64,000 nt of DNA from CATQGW01 sp965242565 (lineage in GTDB: Bacteria > Chloroflexota > Dehalococcoidia > Bin125), in assembly GCA_965242565.1 (NCBI GenBank), contig OZ251457.1, positions 1 to 64,000 of the forward strand, given 5' to 3'. This document shows, piece by piece, positions 1 to 8,543 of the stretch (positions are counted from its first letter, which is position 1; each line of letters starts with the position of its first letter). A model generated the notes under the pieces. It saw only the letters and a list, made by a program, of their open reading frames with translations, did no database searches and was not told where the DNA came from. Position numbers and translations under genes: made by a program.

Positions 1-779
1 CTGTCCGCCATTTGCGGTGCCCCTGTCGGTCATTCCCGCCCCCCTTCCGTCATTCCCGCCCCCCTTCCGTCATTCCCGCGAAAGCGGGAATCCATACGGC
101 GGTCGTTGGCGCGAAAATGTGCCGAGACCTACTGCGAACGCATGTCAGCTGGTCGTTCGGTGCTCCGGCACAGCGGACAGGCTTGGGCTTGGATTCCCGC
201 CCCCTTTTCCGTCATTCCCGCGAAAGCGGGAATCCATACGGCGGTCGTTGGCGCGAAAACGTGCCGAGACCTACCGCGAACGCATGTCAGCTGGTCGTTC
301 GGTGCTCCGGCACAGCGGACAGGCTTGGGCCTGGATTCCCGCTCCTTTTCCGTCATTCCCGCGAAAGCGGGAATCCATACGGCGGTCGTTGGCGCGAAAA
401 TGTGCCGAGGTCTACCGCGAACGCATGTCAGCTGGTCGTTCGGTGCTCCGGCACAGCGAACGGGCTTGGGCTTGGATTCCCGCCCCCTTTTCCGTCATTC
501 CCGCGAAAGCGGGAATCCATACGGCGGTCGTTGGCGCGAAAACGTGCCGAGACCTACCGCGAACGCATGTCAGCTGGTCGTTCGGTGCTCCGGCACAGCG
601 AACGGGCTTGGGCTTGGATTCCCGCCCCCTTTTCCGTCATTCCCGCGAAAGCGGGAATCCATACGGCGGTCGTTGGCGCGAAAACGTGCCGAGACCTACC
701 GCGAACGCATGTCAGCTGGTCGTTCGGTGCTCCGGCACAGCGAACGGGCTTGGGCTTGGATTCCCGCTCGGGGGCGGGA
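1..779. repeat. five tandem copies of a ~142-bp hairpin-ended repeat
   Basis: The palindrome ATTCCCGCGAAAGCGGGAAT recurs with its leading C at positions 71, 213, 354, 496 and 638, a period of 141-142 bp. Each unit is the hairpin, then CATACGGCGGTCGTTGGCGC, then about 80 bp ending in a short TTGGATTCCCGC half-hairpin. The last unit closes at about 760-779 with a different hairpin (TTCCCGCTCGGGGGCGGGAA). Several frames are open through the array, but the translations are repetitive and overlap in all frames, so I call no gene. No thiamine (TPP) riboswitch is visible between the array and thiG. Confidence 0.9.
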
Positions 780-834
780 ATGACGGAAGGGGGACGGGAA
801 TGACGAAGTGTGAGCATGCCCTGAGGAGGATGTC

Positions 835-1668
<834 letters not shown>

Positions 1669-1696
1669 CCCGCACGCAAACGAACCGGAGGACCCC

Positions 1697-2371
1697 ATGA
1701 CCGAACAACGACTGTCCCAACAGCTCTGGCAGGACAACCTCGACCTCGCCGAAGCCTGCCTCGCACACCCCTTCGTGCAGGGCCTGGCCGACGGCAGCCT
1801 CTCCGACGACCGCTACGCCCTCTTCGCCCAGCAGGACCACTTCTACCTCGACGCCTACGCCCGCTCCTACGCCTTCGGCGTCATCCACGCGCCCGACTGG
1901 CAGACCCGCCGCCAATTCGGACGCCTGCTCTCCGGCATCCTCAGCGAAGGCACCCTGCACGAAAACACCGCCCCCGAACTCGGCGTCTCGCTCGACGACG
2001 TCCAACCCCTGCCCGCCGCCCGCGAATACACCGACTTCCTGCTCGCCACCGCCGCCACCGGCACGATGGGCGAGCACCTCGCCGCCATGGCCCCCTGCGC
2101 CCGCCTCTACGGCTGGCTCGGACAGCGCCTCGCCGACGCCCCCCACAGCGACCGCTACGGCTTCTGGATCGGCATGTACTCCGCCCGCGACTACCTCTCC
2201 AAAGTCGACCTCGTCGAGCAGCTGCTCGACCAACACGGCGCGCCCGACGGACGCGAAGCCGTCCGCTTCCGCACCGCCATGCAACTCGAATACAACTTCT
2301 TCGACAGCGCCTGGGTGCATGGCCAGTCGGAGGGCGAGTCGGAGGGCCGAGGAGCGGAGGCCGCATCATGA
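1697..2371 (+). CDS. tenA: TenA-family aminopyrimidine aminohydrolase
   Basis: TenA hydrolyses aminomethylpyrimidine, a thiamine breakdown product, to hydroxymethylpyrimidine for salvage. The 224-residue protein is all-helical, with the family's active-site cysteine in APCARLYGW (C134) and the conserved glutamate in LEYNFFDSAW (E198). The last about 17 residues are a Gly/Glu/Ser tail not expected in the family, and they lead into the next gene. An AACCGGAGG ribosome-binding site precedes the ATG. The stop overlaps the start of the methyltransferase-HNH gene (ATGA). A pyrimidine-salvage role fits the NMT1-type importer encoded downstream. Confidence 0.92.
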   Translation: MTEQRLSQQLWQDNLDLAEACLAHPFVQGLADGSLSDDRYALFAQQDHFYLDAYARSYAFGVIHAPDWQTRRQFGRLLSGILSEGTLHENTAPELGVSLDDVQPLPAAREYTDFLLATAATGTMGEHLAAMAPCARLYGWLGQRLADAPHSDRYGFWIGMYSARDYLSKVDLVEQLLDQHGAPDGREAVRFRTAMQLEYNFFDSAWVHGQSEGESEGRGAEAAS

Positions 2372-3675
2372 CCGCAAACTTTCGCAACCGCACCCTCTAC
2401 CACGGCGACAACCTCGAATTCCTGCGCGGCATCAACAGCGAAACCATCGACCTCGTCGCCACCGACCCGCCCTTCAACAAGGGCCGCGACTTCCACGCCA
2501 CCCCCGACTCGCTCGCCGCCGGCGCACGCTTCCACGACCGCTGGTCCTGGGAAAAAGACGTCGAGGGCGAATGGATCGACCAGATCAAAACCGACTGGCC
2601 CGCCGTGCAGGAGGTGATCGACGCCGCCAACCACACCTGGGGCGAGGACATGGGCGCGTTCCTCTGCTACATGGGCGTCCGCCTGATGGAAATGCACCGC
2701 CTCCTGAAGCCGACGGGCAGCCTCTACCTGCACTGCGACCAGACCGCCGGCGCGTACCTCAAGATGATGCTCGATGCGATCTTCGGACGACACAATTTTC
2801 GCAACGAGGTCATCTGGGGCTATACCGGCCCAGGCAACGTCAAACGGTGGTTCCCCCGGAAGCACGACACACTGCTGTTCTACGCCAAATCCGACGACGC
2901 AACGTTCAACCGCGACGCGGTGCGCGTCCCCTACAAGGAGGACTCGTTCACGATGGGCGGCAGCGGCAGTCTGACTCGCGGCAATCGGCCGTCGGGGGAC
3001 TACACGACCGGGCGCGAGGAGCAGCTTGCAAAAGGCAAGATCGTCGAGGATTACTGGACCGACATCCCGTCGCTCAGCGTGTCAAGCGAACGAGTCGGTT
3101 ATCCGACTCAGAAGCCGGTCGCACTCTACCGCCGGGTCATTGAGGCCAGCTCCAATGCGGGCGAGGTCGTGCTCGATCCGTTCTGCGGCTGCGCCACCAC
3201 CCTGATCGCCGCTGAACAAGCAGGCCGTCAGTGGGTAGGGATTGATCTGTGGGACGAGGCGCTTGATGTAGTGCGCGCTCGCGTCGAGGAAGAGTGCCAG
3301 AACCTCTTCGGCGGCTCGATCGTCTACTCGGAATCCCCGCCCAAACGCACGGATGATGGAACCATCGCCGCTCCGCCCCTGAAGGCGAAGCGCAAGGGCG
3401 TTGTTCGCAGCCCCGAACCCGGCCCCGTTCTTCCCCGCGCCGAGATGCTGGCGCTGCTCATAGAGCGACAAGAGGGCGAGTGCGCTGGCTGCGACCGCGT
3501 CTACGATGATCCCCGCATCTGGCACATCGACCACCTCAACCCGCGCAGCGCCGGTGGCGTGAACCACGACAGCAACCGCTGTCTACTCTGCCCGCCCTGC
3601 AACAGCATCAAATCCGACACCATGACCCTCACCGCCCTGCGCAACTACAACCGCAAGAACGGCCTGATGGCCTGA
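2368..3675 (+). CDS. DNA methyltransferase fused to C-terminal HNH nuclease (copy 1)
   Basis: This 435-residue protein has two enzymatic parts. Residues about 8-340 are an N4-cytosine/N6-adenine methyltransferase of the beta order: catalytic motif DPPF at 33-36 comes before the SAM-binding motif DPFCGC at 270-275. Residues about 370-420 form an HNH/treble-clef nuclease: CAGC at 372, HIDH around 386, then NRCLLCPPCN and K. One chain could therefore both modify and cut DNA, but the target is unknown. It overlaps tenA by 4 nt (ATGA) and is followed by a 22-codon ORF and a HEPN-like gene. A paralogue lies at 22701-24023; the first ~60 bp of the two genes are nearly identical. Probable defence or selfish module inside a thiamine operon. 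Confidence 0.85.
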   Translation: MTANFRNRTLYHGDNLEFLRGINSETIDLVATDPPFNKGRDFHATPDSLAAGARFHDRWSWEKDVEGEWIDQIKTDWPAVQEVIDAANHTWGEDMGAFLCYMGVRLMEMHRLLKPTGSLYLHCDQTAGAYLKMMLDAIFGRHNFRNEVIWGYTGPGNVKRWFPRKHDTLLFYAKSDDATFNRDAVRVPYKEDSFTMGGSGSLTRGNRPSGDYTTGREEQLAKGKIVEDYWTDIPSLSVSSERVGYPTQKPVALYRRVIEASSNAGEVVLDPFCGCATTLIAAEQAGRQWVGIDLWDEALDVVRARVEEECQNLFGGSIVYSESPPKRTDDGTIAAPPLKAKRKGVVRSPEPGPVLPRAEMLALLIERQEGECAGCDRVYDDPRIWHIDHLNPRSAGGVNHDSNRCLLCPPCNSIKSDTMTLTALRNYNRKNGLMA

Positions 3676-3743
3676 TGAGCACTGCGGAAATCGCCGGGAT
3701 CGTTCTCGGTGCCACAGGCGCGCTGAGGAGGAAGAGACGATGA
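3675..3743 (+). CDS. possible 22-residue coupled peptide
   Basis: An ATG that shares one base with the methyltransferase stop opens a 22-codon ORF. Its TGA overlaps the ATG of the next gene (ATGA), so it would bridge the two genes by translational coupling. The product is a short hydrophobic stretch (AEIAGIVLGATGAL) followed by the basic tail RRKRR, like a tiny single-span membrane peptide. The ribosome-binding site of the next gene (GAGGAGGAAG) lies inside it. It could equally be chance; the exact end-to-end fit is the only support. Confidence 0.3.
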   Translation: MSTAEIAGIVLGATGALRRKRR

Positions 3744-4735
3744 TCGAACTGCCAAACTGCGACATCTGCCACCTCAACAAGGCGACAGCTGCGTACGTCA
3801 ATCCCTGGCTGGCAGACGTCAAGAACCTCTGCCTGACTTGCGCCCAAGAGCATCAGCGTGCCGGCTACTACAACTTCGGGCCGCCCGGTATGGAGTTTCT
3901 CCTCGCCCACCGCAAAGCGTTGAACGCTCAGCAGTTCCGCGTCGCTGCGGAGATTCTGTTCGGCATGGCCGACCGCCTGGAGCAAGGGGATGGGTGGCTG
4001 CTGGATGCGGTAATGCCGCCGTCTGAGATCCACCTGTCTGTGGGGCAGAACCGAACGGCCATTCCTGAACCGCTGCGAGTCGCCGGCACGTTCATTCGTG
4101 CGCAAACCGCCACAGTGAACGCCTGCTTCGCTTGCGAAGCTGCGATGAAGTCTCTGCTGACGCTCAAGGGCGTGCCTGAACGGAAGCTGCGAGAACTCAA
4201 CCACAAGCTGGATGATCTCTTTCAGCAGATCATCGCCTACGGGTATGCGGACGATGCGCGCCGCAGGTGGAATGTACATGTGGATTCCGTGTCTCCGCGC
4301 AAAGCGCAGCAAACCTCAATCGACGAGGTACTGAAGGACTACCATGGCGCGTTCATGAGCCTCAGATATCCCGAGGTAATCGAACAGGGCTTCTCCGACA
4401 TGATAGAGGGAGCCGATCCCCACCGTGCTTATGGCTTGCAAAGTGCGATGGTGGCGCTAGTCGAGGTGGCGCAAGAGGCGGTTTTCCCGAACCGCGGCGC
4501 ACTTCCCATCCCGGAGGGAACGGGGACCATCGCGGTCAAGAAAATCGATGTGGCAAACGTCGAGTCCGACGACTTCGGCACTGTCAAGATCGGCGCCTAC
4601 CAGAATCTCAAGGAGGGATTCGACGTTTACGTCGGTGAAATCCAGGAGAAAGAAGCCGCACTGCGCCTCTTCGACGAGCTGAAAAGTACGTTGGGCGCCA
4701 AGCCCACACCACAGAACGGAGAACCCCCACCATGA
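3740..4735 (+). CDS. zinc-finger/HEPN-like partner of methyltransferase-HNH copy 1
   Basis: The family of this 331-residue protein is not recognised by name. The N-terminus carries a CxxC...CxxC zinc finger (C7, C10, C31, C34). The middle has a helical segment with the pattern of HEPN domains: E133-x3-K137, then hydrophobic residues and a conserved-looking H155-K-L-D-D-L. The last 60 residues are acidic and amphipathic. HEPN proteins are often RNases or substrate-binding partners in conflict systems; that role here is inference. A strong ribosome-binding site precedes the ATG. The stop overlaps the ATG of thiY (ATGA), so the insert is fused into the thiamine operon at both ends. The gene following copy 2 of the methyltransferase also has a HEPN-type motif. 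Confidence 0.7.
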   Translation: MIELPNCDICHLNKATAAYVNPWLADVKNLCLTCAQEHQRAGYYNFGPPGMEFLLAHRKALNAQQFRVAAEILFGMADRLEQGDGWLLDAVMPPSEIHLSVGQNRTAIPEPLRVAGTFIRAQTATVNACFACEAAMKSLLTLKGVPERKLRELNHKLDDLFQQIIAYGYADDARRRWNVHVDSVSPRKAQQTSIDEVLKDYHGAFMSLRYPEVIEQGFSDMIEGADPHRAYGLQSAMVALVEVAQEAVFPNRGALPIPEGTGTIAVKKIDVANVESDDFGTVKIGAYQNLKEGFDVYVGEIQEKEAALRLFDELKSTLGAKPTPQNGEPPP

Positions 4736-5748
4736 ACCGCCTGATCCCCCTGCTCGCCGCGCTCGCCGCCGCCCTTGCGCTGTTGGCCGCCTGCGGCAGC
4801 GACCAGCCCGCCGAGGTCGTGCGTGTGCAGCTCGACTGGACGCCCAACACCAACCACACCGGCATCTACGTCGCCCAGGCCGAGGGCTGGTACGACGACG
4901 AGGGCATCGAGGTCGTGATCCTGCCGTTCAGCGGCACGAGCGGCGACCTGGCCGTCTCCGAGGGCATCGCCGATGTCGCCTTCTCCTTCGCCACCTCGGT
5001 GCCGTTCTCGCGCGCCGGCGGGCTGGATGTGGTCAGCATCGCCGCCGTGCTGCAAACCAGCCCCACCGAAATCGCCGTGCTCGCCGACGGCCCCATTACG
5101 CGCCTGCGCGACCTCGACGGCCAGCGCTACGCCGGCTGGGGGCTGCCCTACGAGCAGCCCCAGTGGCGCACGATCATCCAGGCCGACGGCGGCGCGGGCG
5201 AGATCGAGGGCGTGGTGCTCAACACCGGCGCCTACGAAGCGCTCGAAGCCGGGCGCGTCCAGGCCGTCGAATTCTTCGCCACCTGGGAGGGCATCAACTG
5301 GGAGCTCGAGGGCCTCGACGTGCGCACCTGGAAGCTGAGCGACGTCGGCGTGCCCGACCGCCCCGCCGTGCTGCTGGTCGCCTCGCAGGAGACCATCGAC
5401 GCCCGGCGCGATGTGCTGGAGCGCTTCCTGCGCGCCACCCTGCGCGGCTACGAGTTCGCCGCCGGCGACCCCGGCGACGCCGCCTCAATCCTGATCGAAA
5501 CCGCCGGCGAGGATGTCTTCTCCAACCCCGAGCTGGTCTACCGCTCCGCCGAGCTGCTGGCCGCCGAGTACTACCTCGCCCCCGACGGCCGCTGGGGCGG
5601 CCAAACCCTCAAACAGTGGAGCGATTACCCCGCCTGGCTCCACGCCAACAACCTCCTCCTCGACGAAAACGGCGACCCGTTGCAGACCCCCCCCAACTAC
5701 GCCGCCCACTTCACCACCACCCTCCTCACCGCCGCCCGCACCCGCTGA
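4732..5748 (+). CDS. thiY: NMT1/ThiY-type pyrimidine-binding lipoprotein
   Basis: Substrate-binding protein of an ABC importer for thiamine pyrimidine precursors. The 338-residue product begins with a lipoprotein signal peptide (MNRLIP, a hydrophobic run, then LAAC with the lipidated Cys near residue 20). The mature part opens with VQLDWTPNTNHTGIYVAQ, the family signature of NMT1/THI5-like pyrimidine binders. Further family-like blocks include the hinge around GLPYEQPQW and a C-terminal helical region. It overlaps the HEPN-like gene (ATGA), and a 600-bp repeat block separates it from its ATPase gene. With ThiZ and ThiX it would deliver formylaminopyrimidine-type substrates to TenA. Confidence 0.9.
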   Translation: MNRLIPLLAALAAALALLAACGSDQPAEVVRVQLDWTPNTNHTGIYVAQAEGWYDDEGIEVVILPFSGTSGDLAVSEGIADVAFSFATSVPFSRAGGLDVVSIAAVLQTSPTEIAVLADGPITRLRDLDGQRYAGWGLPYEQPQWRTIIQADGGAGEIEGVVLNTGAYEALEAGRVQAVEFFATWEGINWELEGLDVRTWKLSDVGVPDRPAVLLVASQETIDARRDVLERFLRATLRGYEFAAGDPGDAASILIETAGEDVFSNPELVYRSAELLAAEYYLAPDGRWGGQTLKQWSDYPAWLHANNLLLDENGDPLQTPPNYAAHFTTTLLTAARTR

Positions 5749-5759
5749 CCTGCCCCACC

Positions 5760-6240
5760 GCCACGCCCGCCCCAAAGATTCCGTCATACCCGCGCTTGCC
5801 GCGGGTATCTCGCCGAGCCCAGCACCAACCCCCGCACACACCCCGACGCCCGCCCCAGGCTTCGTCGCACCGGCACCCTTCAGCCACACCACGCCCCCTC
5901 ACCGTCACACCCGCGCCCCCACTCCGTCATACCCGTGCCCAAAGATTCCGTCATACCCGCGCTTGCCGCGGGTATCTCGACGTGAGCAGCACCCAACCCC
6001 CACCCCCAGGATCCGTCATTCCAGCGCACGCTGGAATCCATACGGCGGTCGTTGGCGGCACGGCGTACCGAGATACCCTGCGAACAGGCGTTGGCGGGCG
6101 GCTCGGATCCTTCGCGCTGCGAACGGCGTTGGGTTTGGGTTCCCGCTTTCGCGGGAACGACGGATCCTGGAACGGGCGGTGGAGGTGGTCGAGTCGAGAT
6201 ACCCGCGGCAAGCGCGGGTATGACGGAGAATTGAGGACGG
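5760..6240. repeat. nested hairpin-repeat block between thiY and thiZ
   Basis: Two ATACCCGCGCTTGCCGCGGGTAT hairpins (about 5776 and 5953) precede a composite element at about 6011-6165. That element starts with the hairpin ATTCCAGCGCACGCTGGAAT, continues with CATACGGCGGTCGTTGGCG, and ends in GTTGGGTTTGG plus the hairpin TTCCCGCTTTCGCGGGAA. The block closes with an inverted copy of the first hairpin (about 6200-6222) next to a repeated TCGAGATACCC junction. The layout is therefore symmetric: outer hairpins face each other around the composite. I see no gene here. The ABC-ATPase ORF extends back into it, but its likely start is at 6359. Confidence 0.85.
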
Positions 6241-6358
6241 GAGTGACGGAGTGGGGGACGGGTATGGCAGAGGGGGAGCGGGAGTGCCGGAAGAGGCCCC
6301 CAAACACCCCCGCCCCGCTATCCTGCACCCGCCCAACCTGGCGCCCCGAGGACCACAC

Positions 6359-7117
6359 GTGCTCGCCATCTGCGCCGTGAGCAAAACCTACGACGACGGC
6401 GATGTCCACGCCCTCGACCAAATCTCCCTCAGCGTCGCCGACGGCGAGTTCGCCGCCCTGCTCGGGCCCTCCGGCTGCGGCAAGAGCACGCTGCTCAACC
6501 TGATCGCCGGCCTCGACGCGCCCGACGCCGGCGACATCCTGGTCGACGCCCAGCCGCTCAGCGCCGAGCAGCGCCTCGCCCACTTCGGATACATGCCGCA
6601 GGAGGACCTGCTCTTCCCCTGGCGCACCGTGCTCGATAACGTCGCGCTCGGCCTCGAGGTGCAGGGGCTGCCGCGCCGCGCCGCCCGCGAGCGGGCGCTG
6701 GCCCAGTTCGACACATTCGGCCTGGCCGGCTTCGAGGACAGCCGCCCCGCCCAACTCTCCGGCGGCATGCGCCAGCGGGCGGCGTTTCTGCGCACGGTGT
6801 TACTTGATCGCCCGTTTCTGTTGCTCGATGAGCCGTTCGGCGCGCTCGACGCGATCACCCGCGCGCAGCTGCAAGCCTGGCTCGCCGAGCTCTGGGCGCA
6901 GGTCGGCGGCGCGGCGCTGCTCGTCACGCACGACCCGCAGGAGGCCGTGACGCTGGCCGACCGCGTCTTCCTGATGAGCCCGCGCCCCGGCCGCATCGTC
7001 GGCGAAATCGCCGTCGACCTGCCGCGCCCACGATCCGAAGCAGCTGTGACCTCCGAGCACGCGCACCGCCTGGTCGACCAGCTGCGCCGCCGCACCGAAC
7101 AGGCCGCCGCGCCGTGA
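6359..7117 (+). CDS. thiZ: ABC importer ATPase (ThiZ-like)
   Basis: ATP-hydrolysing subunit that drives import by ThiXYZ. The protein shows Walker A GPSGCGKST, a Q-loop in YMPQEDLLFPW, the ABC signature LSGGMRQR, Walker B LLLDEPFGALD and the H-loop histidine in LLVTHD, in the usual order for a nitrate/taurine/NMT1-type ATPase. I choose the GTG at 6359 (VLAICAVSKTYDDG): it follows GAGGA and gives a normal 252 residues. The upstream ATG at 6251 would add 36 residues encoded by repeat DNA. The stop overlaps the GTG of the permease (GTGA). Confidence 0.92.
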   Translation: MLAICAVSKTYDDGDVHALDQISLSVADGEFAALLGPSGCGKSTLLNLIAGLDAPDAGDILVDAQPLSAEQRLAHFGYMPQEDLLFPWRTVLDNVALGLEVQGLPRRAARERALAQFDTFGLAGFEDSRPAQLSGGMRQRAAFLRTVLLDRPFLLLDEPFGALDAITRAQLQAWLAELWAQVGGAALLVTHDPQEAVTLADRVFLMSPRPGRIVGEIAVDLPRPRSEAAVTSEHAHRLVDQLRRRTEQAAAP

Positions 7118-7914
7118 GACGCCACGTAACAAGTCGCTTCCCGCTCCGCCGCGCCGACCTGCTTAGCGGCGTCGCCGCGCCGATCGCGCTCTGCCTGCTC
7201 GTGCTGATCGGCTGGCAGGCCTACGTCTGGATTTCCGATATCCGCCCGCAGGTGCTGCCCGGCCCGATCCGCATCGTGCGCGAGAGCATCGAGTCGGCCG
7301 ACACCATCGCCGCCCACGCCGGCGTCACGATGAGCGAGGTCGCGGGCGGCTTCGCGATCAGCATCTGCGGCGCGCTGCTATTGGGACTGCTGATCGACCT
7401 CTCCACGCCGCTGCGCCGCGCGGTCTACCCGCTGATCGTGGCCTCGCAAACCGTCCCCATCCCCGTGATCGCGCCGCTGATGGTCGTCTGGTTCGGCTTC
7501 GGCATCGCGCCCAAGATCATCGTGATCGGACTCTTCACGTTTGTCCCCGTGGTGCTCGGTTTCGCCGCCGGCCTGGCCGCCACCGACCGCGCCGCGACTG
7601 ACCTGATGCGCACCTTCGGCGCGTCGCGCCGGCAGCTCTACCGCTACGTCAAAATCCCCGCCGCGCTGCCCGAGCTCTTCACCGGCCTCCGCGTCGGCGC
7701 GATCTACGCCGTGCTGGGCGCGATCTTCGGCGAGCTGGCGGGCGCCGTCGACGGGCTCGGCATCTTCATGGAGCAGCAGCGCCAGGCGTTCCGCACCGAC
7801 CTCGTCTTCGGCGGCATCTTCGTCGTCGCCGCGCTCTCCTACGCGCTCTTCCTGCTCGTCGTGCTGGCCGAGCGGCTGCTCGCGCCCTGGCGCTTTGAAC
7901 GGCCCAACTCATGA
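7114..7914 (+). CDS. thiX: ABC importer permease (ThiX-like)
   Basis: Inner-membrane permease of the pyrimidine importer. The 266 residues carry about six hydrophobic segments and the EAA loop of binding-protein-dependent permeases (DLMRTFGASRRQLYRYVKIPAALP), where the ATPase docks. It starts at a GTG overlapping the thiZ stop by 4 nt and ends in an ATGA overlap with thiE. Family resemblance is to SsuC/TauC/ThiX permeases. The link to thiamine rests on the NMT1-type binding protein and the thi genes on both sides. Confidence 0.9.
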   Translation: MRRHVTSRFPLRRADLLSGVAAPIALCLLVLIGWQAYVWISDIRPQVLPGPIRIVRESIESADTIAAHAGVTMSEVAGGFAISICGALLLGLLIDLSTPLRRAVYPLIVASQTVPIPVIAPLMVVWFGFGIAPKIIVIGLFTFVPVVLGFAAGLAATDRAATDLMRTFGASRRQLYRYVKIPAALPELFTGLRVGAIYAVLGAIFGELAGAVDGLGIFMEQQRQAFRTDLVFGGIFVVAALSYALFLLVVLAERLLAPWRFERPNS

Positions 7915-8543
7915 CCGACCTGCCTTTGACCGCCCTGCCCCGCCTGCTGCTGATCTGCGACCACGCCGCCGCGCGCGGACGCCCGCTGGTAGACGTAATC
8001 GCCGCCGTCTCCGACACCCTCAACGGCGATCTCATCGTCCAACTCCGCGAGAAACTGTTGCCCGACGCCGAACTCCGCGCGTTGGCCGCCCAACTGCGCG
8101 ACGCGCTCGGAAACGACGCCCTGCTCGCGGTCAACGACCGCCCGCAGCTCGCTCGCGAGCTCAACCTTGGCCTGCACCTGCCCGCTGCATCGCCGGCGAT
8201 CGCCGACCGCCCCGCGCTGCTCGGGCGCTCCGTACATAACCTGCAAGAAGCGCAGACCGCGATCCGCGCCGCCGCCGATTACGCCGTCGTCGGCACGATC
8301 TTTCCCACAAGCTCCAAGCCCGGCCACGCTGGCGACGGGCTTGGGCACCTGCGAGCGCTGGCGCACGCGCTCGCGCCGATCCCCGCCTACGCGATCGGCG
8401 GCATCAGCGCTGCAAACGCCGCCGACGCAATCGCCGCCGGCGCGCACGGCGTCGCGGTGCGCTCCGCCATTCTCGGCGCGGACGACCCCGTCGCCGCCGC
8501 TCGCGCAATCGCAGCCGCAATCGCGGATAGCCTGCGCGCATGA
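7911..8543 (+). CDS. thiE: thiamine phosphate synthase ThiE
   Basis: ThiE joins hydroxymethylpyrimidine diphosphate with thiazole phosphate to give thiamine phosphate. The 210-residue TIM-barrel shows the family blocks LIVQLREK, LLAVNDRPQLA, GLHLP, LLGRSVHN, YAVVGTIFPTSSKPG and the phosphate loop AIGGISAANAADAIAAGAHGVAVRSAI. It starts with an ATGA overlap on thiX and ends with an ATGA overlap on the FAD/Fe-S dehydrogenase. It closes the thiamine part of the operon. Confidence 0.95.
   Translation: MTDLPLTALPRLLLICDHAAARGRPLVDVIAAVSDTLNGDLIVQLREKLLPDAELRALAAQLRDALGNDALLAVNDRPQLARELNLGLHLPAASPAIADRPALLGRSVHNLQEAQTAIRAAADYAVVGTIFPTSSKPGHAGDGLGHLRALAHALAPIPAYAIGGISAANAADAIAAGAHGVAVRSAILGADDPVAAARAIAAAIADSLRA

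Noticed and set aside
1..779. CRISPR array
   Set aside because: The repeating unit is 142 bp with conserved sequence throughout; there are no short direct repeats separating unique spacers.
780..834. TPP riboswitch before thiG
   Set aside because: Only 55 bp lie between the repeat array and thiG, and the conserved TPP-aptamer blocks are not present.
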